A stretch of 10,679 bases of DNA from an uncultured Synergistaceae bacterium (lineage in GTDB: Bacteria > Synergistota > Synergistia > Synergistales > Aminobacteriaceae). Where the stretch lies: the NCBI GenBank assembly GCA_937870605.1, contig CALMZW010000224.1:1-10679 (forward strand). The letters run 5' to 3'. This document shows, piece by piece, positions 1-7,088 of this stretch. The notes under the pieces were generated by a model. It was not told the DNA's origin. It was given only the letters and a program-made list of their open reading frames with translations, and searched no databases. The position numbers were made by a program, and so were the translations under genes. Position 1 is the stretch's first letter, and each line of letters begins with the position of its first letter.

Positions 1-1
1 G

Positions 2-61
2 GCGATGACGTTGCACCTGAGCAACGCGCGCGACGACATCAGGGCATCCCTGGAACTGTAA
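2..61 (+). CDS. C-terminal end of a probable GntR/FadR-type (FCD domain) transcriptional regulator, 5' truncated by the window
   Basis: Only the last 19 codons are present, ending with TAA at 59-61. The peptide reads AMTLHLSNARDDIRASLEL. The pattern A-M-x-x-H-(L)-x-x-A-R-x-D-(I) is what closes the ligand-binding FCD helix bundle of FadR-subfamily GntR regulators. Such regulators often sit directly upstream of TRAP transporters and catabolic genes and control them, which fits the genes that follow. The stop lies 51 bp before the next start. The assignment rests on a short tail. The frame and stop are clear, but the family call is inference. Confidence 0.5.
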   Translation, partial: AMTLHLSNARDDIRASLEL

Positions 62-112
62 TGCCGGACAGAATGCGATGAATGAAACCGGGAGCATATC
101 GGAGGGCGGAGC

Positions 113-940
113 ATGCTGCGAATCACGACGCTGATCGAAAATTCGGCGGGAGAGCACCTCGCGTTGCACCATGAACACGGACTCTCTTTCTTCGTCGAGA
201 AAGACGGACGCGGGATCGTTTTCGATACCGGGCAGTCCGGCGCGTTTATCGGGAACGCCGCTCGCCTGAATATCGATCTGTCGGCTCCGGACTACGTCGT
301 TCTCAGCCACGGACACTACGACCACTCCGGAGGACTGAAGAGCCTGGCCGATGTTTCCGGGACGTTCGGGCTGATCGTCGGACAGGGCTTCTTTCGCGAG
401 AAGTACGGCTTCAGGAACGGGGCGCAGCAGTTTCTCGGCAACGACTTCGACGAGGCGTTCCTGAAAGCAAAGCGGATCGGGTATTCCTTCGCTCCGGAAG
501 GGGCGTCGGAAATCCTTCCGGGGGTATTCGTCGTCTCGGGATTCCCGAGGGTGCACGACGACGAACGGATCAACCCGCGGTTCGTGCTCCGGACGCCGGA
601 CGGATTCGAGCCGGACGCATTCGGCGACGAGATCCTGCTCGCCGTTGCGACCCCGCGGGGGCTGGTCGTCCTGCTCGGCTGTTCCCATCCCGGACTCAAG
701 AACATGCTCGATGTCGTTCGGGAGCGAATCCGGCTGCCGATTCACGCGGTGCTCGGCGGGACGCATCTCGTCGAGGCGGACGAAGCGAGCATCGACAAGA
801 CGATTCGCTATCTCGGCGAAAGCGGCATAGAACGCATCGGCGTGTCCCACTGCACCGGGGATTCTGCGATGTCGCGTCTGAAGGCCGCGAATGCGAACTT
901 TTTCCACAACGTCACCGGCAATTCCTTCTTCATCGAGTGA
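113..940 (+). CDS. Metallo-beta-lactamase-fold metal-dependent hydrolase, COG1237 type
   Basis: The 275-residue protein has the zinc-binding signature HGHYDHSGG at residues 66-74 (H66, H68, D70, H71). Further candidate metal or active-site positions are GCSHPG (189-194, H192), GGTH (215-218) and SHCTG (245-249, H246). This spacing and the length of about 275 suit the COG1237 branch, often annotated as homologous to dihydropterin-ribofuranosyl-aminobenzene phosphate synthase; the true substrates of most members are unknown. No signal peptide is visible, so it is probably cytoplasmic. The start is set by GGAGG at 101-105, seven bases before ATG. It lies between a GntR-type regulator tail and a TRAP transporter, 87 bp upstream of dctP. 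It may therefore process the imported compound, for example as a lactonase or hydrolase; that role is inferred from context only. Confidence 0.85.
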   Translation: MLRITTLIENSAGEHLALHHEHGLSFFVEKDGRGIVFDTGQSGAFIGNAARLNIDLSAPDYVVLSHGHYDHSGGLKSLADVSGTFGLIVGQGFFREKYGFRNGAQQFLGNDFDEAFLKAKRIGYSFAPEGASEILPGVFVVSGFPRVHDDERINPRFVLRTPDGFEPDAFGDEILLAVATPRGLVVLLGCSHPGLKNMLDVVRERIRLPIHAVLGGTHLVEADEASIDKTIRYLGESGIERIGVSHCTGDSAMSRLKAANANFFHNVTGNSFFIE

Positions 941-1027
941 TTTCCTGCAAACAGGGCGTCAAGAGGTCCCGTAAATCCGATCCTGTGCGGGGTCTCCGGA
1001 AATACCGAATACAGAGGAGGGTGTAAG

Positions 1028-2083
1028 ATGACAGTTCTGAAAAGGGCGTTTTTCGTTCTGGCGTTGATGGTGGTTGCTGCCGGGCTGCTTTTGCCGTGCG
1101 TGACGGGCGAGTGTGCGGATGCTCCCAAGAAGATCGTCTGGAAATCCTCGGGCCACGGCCCGGCGTCGGATCCGTCGCAGATCTATCACGACAAGCTCTG
1201 CCATGCCATCACCGAAGCCACGGGTGGCCGTCTTGAAGTCAAGCCCTTCGTCGGCGGTTCGATCGTCCCGGCGTACAAGGAAGTCGACGCCGTGAACGAC
1301 GGCGTTCTCCAGATGTGCTACACCTGCCCGATGTACAACCTCGACAAGTGGAAGGCCGCGGGGCTGATCAGCTCGAGACCCGGCGCCCTCGCGGGAGAAG
1401 CGCTCCGGACGTGGTTCAACTACGGCGGCGGCGCGGATCTCATGAACAAGATGATGGGCGACTATAAGGTCATGACCTTCCCCGGCGCGCTGTCGCCGCT
1501 TCCCGAAGAGGTCTTCTTCCATTCCAAGGTGAAAATCGAAAGTCTTGCCGATCTCAAGAAAATCAAGGCCCGTTGCATGGGCGACGGCGGAGAGATCCTC
1601 AAACGGCTGGGCATGGCGACGGTCATCATCCCCGGCGGCGAACTCTATGAGGCGATGAAGCGCGGAACGATCGACGCGTTCGAGTATTCCACGCTCGCGT
1701 CCAACTGGAACATGCACTTCAACGAGGTCGCGAAGTACGTGTACATGTCGCCGACCCGCGCGCCGAGCGATCCGCAGGTCTTCTTCGTCAACAAGGACGC
1801 ATGGAACGCGCTGCCGAAAGATCTCCAGGTCATCGTCCAGGGACTGATCGACAAATTCACGCAGGCGCAGCATGAATATCTCGTCTACGAATCCATCCTC
1901 GCCCTCGAAAAGTTCAAGAAGGCCGGATGCGAAATCGTGCGCGTGCCGAAGGACGTCGAGGATGCACTGAACGCCGAGGCCGCGAAGTTCTATGAGGAAA
2001 AATCGAAGTCCGAAGCCCCGATTTTCGGGGAAATCTATCACTCGATGAAGGCGTTCGGAGAGTCCTACAACTCCATGCGCTGA
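1028..2083 (+). CDS. dctP: TRAP transporter periplasmic solute-binding protein, DctP family
   Basis: This 351-residue protein would capture an organic acid (or similar carboxylated solute) outside the membrane and pass it to the DctQM permease. Residues 1-32 form a Sec signal peptide: K5/R6, a hydrophobic core from about 8 to 23, and a likely cleavage after ADA (30-32). C24 and C29 lie near the end but do not fit a lipobox. The family core is visible: Leu-Ala-Asp-Leu-Lys-Lys-Ile-Lys-Ala-Arg near 173-182, with R182 in the place of the conserved carboxylate-binding arginine; an IPGGELYEAMKRGTIDAFEY stretch at 201-220; and FFVNKDAWNALPKDLQ at 252-267. A GGAGG at 1016-1020 lies seven bases before the ATG. 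It is the first gene of the dctPQM set. The solute cannot be read from the sequence. Confidence 0.92.
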   Translation: MTVLKRAFFVLALMVVAAGLLLPCVTGECADAPKKIVWKSSGHGPASDPSQIYHDKLCHAITEATGGRLEVKPFVGGSIVPAYKEVDAVNDGVLQMCYTCPMYNLDKWKAAGLISSRPGALAGEALRTWFNYGGGADLMNKMMGDYKVMTFPGALSPLPEEVFFHSKVKIESLADLKKIKARCMGDGGEILKRLGMATVIIPGGELYEAMKRGTIDAFEYSTLASNWNMHFNEVAKYVYMSPTRAPSDPQVFFVNKDAWNALPKDLQVIVQGLIDKFTQAQHEYLVYESILALEKFKKAGCEIVRVPKDVEDALNAEAAKFYEEKSKSEAPIFGEIYHSMKAFGESYNSMR

Positions 2084-2108
2084 TTCCGGCAAGTGCGAAA
2101 GGACAGGG

Positions 2109-2628
2109 ATGCGACGCATGTCCAGCGTACGGAAAATCCTGAAAACCATCGATTCGATCAGCGAAATGTCCGGAGCCGTCGGGAAGTGGGCTGCGTTGCT
2201 CCTTGTCCTGGTGGGAACCTGGGAGACGGTCTCCCGGCATTTCTTCGACGCGCCGACCATCTGGGCCTATGACACGCTCTGCATGACCGGCGGGGTCATC
2301 TATATGCTCGGCGCTTCGTACGACTATCTGTACGACGCGCATACGAGGGTCGACGTCTTCTACAGCATGTTGTCTCCGAGATGGAAGGCGCTGATGAATG
2401 TCGTCTGTTCCATCTTCCTCTTCTTCCCGCTCATGACCGTCATGTTCTGGCTGGCCTGCACCTGGGCGCTGAAGGCATGGAAGATCAACGAAGTGATGTT
2501 CAACAGCTTCTGGTATCCGCCGGCGGCCCCGTACCGGACGCTGTTCGCCGTGGGCCTGCTTCTGCTGATCCTGCAGGGAGTCGCGAATTTCATCCGGGAT
2601 CTCTATTTCGTCGTGCGAGGTGAGAAGC

Positions 2629-2636
<8 letters not shown>
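2109..2636 (+). CDS. dctQ: TRAP transporter small permease, DctQ family
   Basis: This 175-residue membrane protein is of normal length for DctQ. Four hydrophobic segments are visible at about residues 26-46, 54-76, 94-118 and 142-162. The HTRVDVFY motif at 78-85, in the cytoplasmic loop after segment 2, is typical of the family (H-x-R-V-D-x-x). DctQ pairs with DctM to form the sodium-driven permease that receives solute from DctP. The first ATG (2109) has AAAGGA at 2098-2103 five bases upstream. A second ATG at 2118 (M4) is possible but less well placed. It lies 25 bp after dctP and overlaps the start of dctM, so translational coupling is likely. Confidence 0.9.
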
Positions 2637-3972
<1,336 letters not shown>

Positions 3973-4015
3973 CGGGATCGATCGGTCCGAACGTTCTGGT
4001 GTTCCAAAGAGAAAC

Positions 4016-4057
4016 GAAAGGGAGGATCGCCTCATGCACGAGGCGATCCTCCCTTTC
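4016..4057 (+). terminator. Perfect 18-bp hairpin after the TRAP genes, probable terminator
   Basis: Arms 4016-4033 and 4040-4057 are exactly complementary across 18 bp and enclose a 6-base loop (ATGCAC). It begins 43 bp after the dctM stop. The 3' arm ends in CTTTC rather than a long U run, so termination on the + strand may be weak, or the hairpin may mainly protect the 3' end of the mRNA. On the opposite strand the hairpin is followed by GTTTCTCTTT, so it could also work in reverse. The structure is certain; the function is inferred. Confidence 0.6.
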
Positions 4058-4129
4058 ATGCAGGGTGCTCTCCCGAGCGCGATGATGCGACGTCCGGAGG
4101 AATCAGCGAGGCTGCCGGAAACGATCGGA

Positions 4130-4171
4130 CGTGCAAAAAATCGATTCCGTGCGCTGCTTTATCGTGCAAAA
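4130..4171 (+). repeat. Two direct copies of CGTGCAAAA upstream of the leader-RNA promoter
   Basis: CGTGCAAAA occurs at 4130-4138 and again at 4163-4171, 33 bp apart start to start, or about three helical turns. The nearer copy ends 23 bp before the -35 box at 4195. Same-face spacing upstream of a promoter is what one expects of an activator or repressor site, but no known operator is recognised. The same CGTGCAA core recurs at 5733-5739 upstream of the lysine-operon promoter. Confidence 0.35.
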
Positions 4172-4194
4172 CGGGTACTGTGATGCCACTGTGC

Positions 4195-4223
4195 TTGACA
4201 ACGTGATGCGATCGGCCTACTAT
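4195..4223 (+). promoter_or_regulatory. Sigma-70-type promoter for the leader RNA and YkvI-like gene
   Basis: A perfect -35 box TTGACA (4195-4200) is followed by a 17-bp spacer and a -10 box TACTAT (4218-4223, four of six consensus bases). Transcription should start near 4229-4231. The placement just before a folded RNA with a terminator supports the call. Confidence 0.75.
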
Positions 4224-4229
4224 ATCCGG

Positions 4230-4431
4230 CAATTCATGATGCACAGCCGGTATTTGTTCGGAAGGAGGCGGGGATTCGTGGGAGAAGCGTGTGTGGCGCC
4301 ACTGGCGGGCGCCGGGCTTTGGTTCGTCTATTTCGGCTTTCGCGGCGGATCCTCTTCCGAATCCGACGACTGGCCGTCGTATGGAAACGCGAGAGGGTCC
4401 CGCCGGGAAACAGCGGCGGGACCCTTTTTTT
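4230..4431 (+). ncRNA. Structured leader RNA or small RNA of unknown class, ending in an intrinsic terminator
   Basis: The transcript expected from the promoter above folds as a long-range hairpin. One pairing is GCCGGU (4246-4251) with ACUGGC (4369-4374). The other is UUCGGAAG-G-AGG (4257-4268) with CCUCUUCCGAA (4351-4361), with a single bulged G. Inside, GGCGCC at 4295-4300 pairs with GGCGCC at 4308-4313. A competing hairpin, ACGAC (4366-4370) with GUCGU (4376-4380), would break the first pairing; such alternatives are usual in switches. The RNA ends in a strong terminator about 100 nt before a permease gene. It matches none of the riboswitch consensus motifs I know and has no T-box sequence. 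A 6S-like RNA (long hairpin with a large internal loop, about 200 nt) is a possible alternative. Confidence 0.5.
4395..4431 (+). terminator. Intrinsic terminator of the leader RNA
   Basis: An 11-bp stem (4395-4405 with 4414-4424, GGGTCCCGCCG and its complement) closes an 8-base loop and is followed by seven T residues (4425-4431). It lies 100 bp upstream of the next start codon. It would therefore either end a free small RNA or attenuate the permease gene. Confidence 0.88.
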
Positions 4432-4531
4432 ATGAAGAGGGAGGCGGTGCTCCGGCGGGGATTTCTATCGTGCGCAACGAAGGATGTTCGGCATGCTCCA
4501 TGAATTCGAGAGAGGGTTGGAGGGTTCTGTC

Positions 4532-5671
4532 ATGACTGAAGAGAAATGCGAGAAGAAGACGAATATCCTTACATTCTTCATGGACTACACGTGGTACAAA
4601 AAGTATCTGCTCCCCGGTTTCATCGCCCAGTCCGTTCTGATCGCCGGAGGATACGGAACCGGACGGGAACTGGTCGAGTATTTTGTGCAGTACGGGCCGA
4701 CGGGAGGTCTCATGGGCATGGGGCTGACAACCGTCCTGTGGGCCGCGCTGTTCGCGCTCAGTTTCGAGTTCGCACGGGTTTTCAAGGCCTACGACTACCG
4801 TACGTTCTTCGAGAAACTCCTCGGCAAGGGATGGGTCGTCTACGAAATCTGTTTCATCATCCTCCTGTTCCTCATCATGGGCGTCGTCGGCGCCGCATCG
4901 GGAAGCATCCTCAGAGATTCGTTCGGCATCCCCCCCCTTGTCGGGTCCGGCATATTCCTCATCTTCGTAGCGTATCTGACCTACAGCGGCAGCACGGCGA
5001 TCGAGGTCGCGCTTTCCTGGTGGTCCTACGTGCTCTATGCCGTTTACATCTATTTCCTGTATCTCGGCGTCACCCGGTTCGGCGGCGCCATATCCGCGAA
5101 CTTCGCCGCCGATACCGTCAAACAGGGGTGGGCTCTCGGCGGCTTCCAGTATGCCTTTTACAACGTCGCCGTCGTTTCGACCGTGCTCTTCTCGCTGAAC
5201 TACCTCGAGACGCGCAGGGAAGCGATTCTTTCCGGCGTCATGGCCGCGCTGATTTGCATCGCCCCGGCGATTCTGTTTTACGTCGTCACCGTCGGCTTCT
5301 ATCCCGATGTCCTGAGCATGGAGATTCCGGTGAACGGAATTATCGCGAAACTCGGGGAAAAGTTCCTGCTGCCCGTCTGGCTTATCGTGCTCTTCGGAAC
5401 GATGATCGAGACCGGAGTGGGGTTCTTCCATTCGATCAACGAACGGATCAACTCGGCCGTCACCGCGAAACGCGGACACGGCATCAGCAACATGACACGC
5501 GGCCTGGTAGGCGCCGGACTTGCGCTCATGGGGCTCGCCATCTCGAACTTCGGCCTCATCGGCCTGATCGCGAAGGGGTACGGCACGATCAGCTGGTTCT
5601 TCTTCATCCTCCAGGGCGTCGCGCTGTTCACGATCGGCATCTGGAAGATCAAACAGCACGCCTGGGCGTGA
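4532..5671 (+). CDS. YkvI-like (COG3949) polytopic membrane protein, putative transporter
   Basis: The 379-residue protein has about ten hydrophobic segments (for example near 24-40, 58-80, 103-123, 136-154, 163-181, 203-223, 233-256, 278-297, 323-345 and 353-371). The GGYGTGRELVEYF stretch at 39-51, in the first segment, resembles the glycine-rich (F)-x-x-G-R-E motif of YkvI-type proteins, which are distantly related to amino-acid/sodium symporters. The substrate is unknown. ATG 4532 is chosen because GGAGGG at 4519-4524 sits seven bases upstream; an in-frame ATG at 4484 has no such site. The gene is monocistronic: a terminated leader RNA lies before it and the promoter of the lysine operon after it. 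Its position next to a lysine operon gives only a weak hint of amino-acid transport. An eight-C run at 4930-4937 lies within the gene. Confidence 0.75.
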   Translation: MTEEKCEKKTNILTFFMDYTWYKKYLLPGFIAQSVLIAGGYGTGRELVEYFVQYGPTGGLMGMGLTTVLWAALFALSFEFARVFKAYDYRTFFEKLLGKGWVVYEICFIILLFLIMGVVGAASGSILRDSFGIPPLVGSGIFLIFVAYLTYSGSTAIEVALSWWSYVLYAVYIYFLYLGVTRFGGAISANFAADTVKQGWALGGFQYAFYNVAVVSTVLFSLNYLETRREAILSGVMAALICIAPAILFYVVTVGFYPDVLSMEIPVNGIIAKLGEKFLLPVWLIVLFGTMIETGVGFFHSINERINSAVTAKRGHGISNMTRGLVGAGLALMGLAISNFGLIGLIAKGYGTISWFFFILQGVALFTIGIWKIKQHAWA

Positions 5672-5698
5672 AGACGTCTCATTTTGACGTGCGCGGTC

Positions 5699-5734
5699 GT
5701 TCAGAAAGAAATTTCCTGAACCCTAGGGTTTTCG
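5699..5734 (+). terminator. Possible weak terminator or palindromic site after the YkvI-like gene
   Basis: GTTCAGAAA (5699-5707) pairs with TTTCCTGAAC (5712-5721), with one bulged C, around a GAAA tetraloop. A perfect 12-bp palindrome AACCCTAGGGTT (5719-5730) overlaps its 3' arm and is followed by TTTT within 5729-5732. The stem is AT-rich and the U run short, so termination would be weak. The palindrome could instead be a protein site just upstream of the next promoter. Confidence 0.3.
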
Positions 5735-5747
5735 TGCAACAATGTCC

Positions 5748-5776
5748 TTGACATTTCGCAAACGGCTCTGTACAAT
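5748..5776 (+). promoter_or_regulatory. Sigma-70-type promoter of the lysine operon
   Basis: TTGACA (5748-5753), a 17-bp spacer and TACAAT (5771-5776, five of six consensus bases) make a near-consensus promoter. Transcription should begin about 5783, shortly before the first conserved T-box element. Confidence 0.85.
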
Positions 5777-5795
5777 TCCCGCAATCCAATATGCG

Positions 5796-6062
5796 GAACG
5801 GCGATGAGCCGCGACGCCGACGGAAAAACTTTTCGACAGAGATGGACGTTCAGCGGCTGAAAGGCGTCCTCGAAAAATTCCCGAGGCCTAAAGCGCGGTG
5901 AGCCGGAGCGGAAAGCTCCTCTGAAGGGGGCGGAGTACGTTCCCGGTCTGATCCCACGTCACGGGGTTCGAGAGTCGTCATGTCTTCGGAGTGACGTCAG
6001 CAGGGTGGTACCGCGGGCTTATGCAAGAGGCTCGCCCCTTCGGGGGCGGGCCTCTTTTTTTT
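5796..6062 (+). promoter_or_regulatory. T-box riboswitch controlling the asd-dap-lysC operon, probably reading tRNA-Lys
   Basis: The signature GGGTGGTACCGCGG lies at 6003-6016, directly before a terminator. Stem I can be traced. A GATGAG / TGA kink-turn-like base lies above GGC (5800-5802) and GCC (5902-5904). A CCGCG (5809-5813) / CGCGG (5894-5898) helix follows, then TTTTCGA (5830-5836) / TCGAAAA (5870-5876). A terminal stem (5844-5850 / 5863-5869) closes a loop with GGCTG at 5855-5859, the GNUG element. The triplet just above the basal helix on the 3' side is AAA (5890-5892), followed by a purine, as expected of a lysine specifier. The UGGU bulge (6006-6009) fits a tRNA with discriminator A, as in tRNA-Lys. 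Uncharged tRNA would favour antitermination and so expression. The usual AGUA element opposite the specifier is not obvious. Confidence 0.93.
6027..6062 (+). terminator. T-box regulated intrinsic terminator
   Basis: GAGGCTCGCCCC (6027-6038) pairs with GGGGCGGGCCTC (6043-6054), 12 bp with one G-U, around a TTCG tetraloop. Eight T residues follow (6055-6062). It is the off-state structure of the T-box and ends 40 bp before asd. Confidence 0.93.
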
Positions 6063-6102
6063 CACTGACCGTCAGGTCGGACAGCAGAGGGAGGAATGTG
6101 AG

Positions 6103-7071
6103 ATGCGTGCAGCGGTGGTCGGAGCGACGGGCGAAGTGGGGCGCATGATGACGCGCGTGCTCGAGGAGCAGCGTGTCTTCCCCGACGAACTGGATCTTTT
6201 TGCGTCGGCGAAGAGTGCGGGGGCGGAAGTGACCTTCAACGGAAAGAAACAGACGGTGAAGGAGCTGACGAAAAAATCCATGAAGGCCGGCTACGACTAT
6301 CTGCTCTTCTCCGCCGGAGCCTCCGTGTCGCGGGAGTTCGCTCCGCTTGCGGCCGAGGCGGGCTCCGTCGTGATCGACAACTCGTCGGCGTTCCGGATGG
6401 ACCCGGCCATTCCGCTCGTCGTGCCGGAGATCAACGGCTCATTGCTCGCGGGCTACCGGGGCATCGTCGCCAACCCGAACTGCTCGACGATCCAGATGGT
6501 GCTGTCGCTGTCGAACGTCCATTCCCGGTTCGGCATCCGTTCGATCGTCGTGAGCACGTATCAGGCCGTCTCCGGAGCCGGGAAGAACGGGATGAACGAA
6601 CTCGAGGACCAGATGCGCGGACATATCGCGCCGAAGAAGTTCGTGAAGCAGATCCACCTCAACGTGGTCCCGCAGATCGGCGCACTGCTCGAAAACGGAT
6701 TCACCGACGAGGAGATGAAGATGGTCAACGAGACGCGGAAGATCTTTTCCGACCCTGATATTTCCGTCTGGCCGACGACGGTGCGTGTTCCCGTTCTGTA
6801 CGGACACTCGGAGGCGATCCTGGTCGAGACGAGGCGGCCGTGTCCGCTCTCGGAATTTTCCGAGGCGATCGAGGAATCGGAGAGCGTCATGCTTGTCGAC
6901 GACATGATCACGCCGCTCGAAGCGGCCGGAAGCGACTCGGTGTACGTCGCGCGCGTGCGGGCATTCGACGCGACGCGGTTCCTGCTGTGGAACGTGGCGG
7001 ACAACATCAGGGTCGGGGCCGCGACGAACGCGGTGCGGATCCTGAAGAAGCATAGAGAACTGAACGCATAA
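6103..7071 (+). CDS. asd: Aspartate-semialdehyde dehydrogenase
   Basis: This 322-residue cytoplasmic enzyme reduces aspartyl phosphate to aspartate semialdehyde with NADPH, the branch-point precursor of lysine/DAP, threonine and methionine. The dinucleotide-binding GATGEVG lies at residues 7-13. The catalytic cysteine is C127 in NPNCST (124-129). YQAVSGAGK (153-161) provides the active-site glutamine, and the catalytic histidine is probably H235 in VPVLYGHS (229-236). The start has AGGGAGGA at 6088-6095, seven bases upstream. It is the first gene after the T-box terminator, 17 bp before dapA. Length and motifs are normal for the short bacterial/Gram-positive type. Confidence 0.96.
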   Translation: MRAAVVGATGEVGRMMTRVLEEQRVFPDELDLFASAKSAGAEVTFNGKKQTVKELTKKSMKAGYDYLLFSAGASVSREFAPLAAEAGSVVIDNSSAFRMDPAIPLVVPEINGSLLAGYRGIVANPNCSTIQMVLSLSNVHSRFGIRSIVVSTYQAVSGAGKNGMNELEDQMRGHIAPKKFVKQIHLNVVPQIGALLENGFTDEEMKMVNETRKIFSDPDISVWPTTVRVPVLYGHSEAILVETRRPCPLSEFSEAIEESESVMLVDDMITPLEAAGSDSVYVARVRAFDATRFLLWNVADNIRVGAATNAVRILKKHRELNA

Positions 7072-7088
7072 TACGGGAGGTGCGGACG

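Noticed and set aside
964..995. Imperfect 8-bp hairpin between the MBL gene and dctP
   Set aside because: It contains G-U pairs and a 16-base loop and has no T tract, so it is not a credible terminator.
959..2260. Long open frame on the - strand antisense to dctP (and others antisense to the lysine genes)
   Set aside because: Composition is rich in Arg, Asp, His and Glu as expected of a shadow of GC-rich coding DNA. No domain is recognisable, and the + strand frames carry clear families.
4090..4131. Inverted repeat ACGTCCG...CGGACGT upstream of the leader promoter
   Set aside because: Seven-base arms more than 25 bases apart are expected by chance in GC-rich DNA, and no transcript is predicted here.
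4185..4191. GCCACTG, a piece found in cobalamin riboswitches
   Set aside because: It lies upstream of the promoter -10 box and no other part of the B12 element is present.
4131..4277. Open frame starting with GTG 4131 upstream of and through the leader promoter
   Set aside because: It has no ribosome site, spans the promoter and the folded RNA, and has no recognisable protein features. Only the part after the internal AAGGAGG is kept as a low-interest finding.
4241..4320. Possible SRP (4.5S) RNA because of UUCGGAAGGAGGC resembling the GGAA-capped domain IV
   Set aside because: The symmetric loop sequences that should flank the tetraloop are absent and the local stem is weak. UUCGGAAG pairs much better with CUUCCGAA far downstream.
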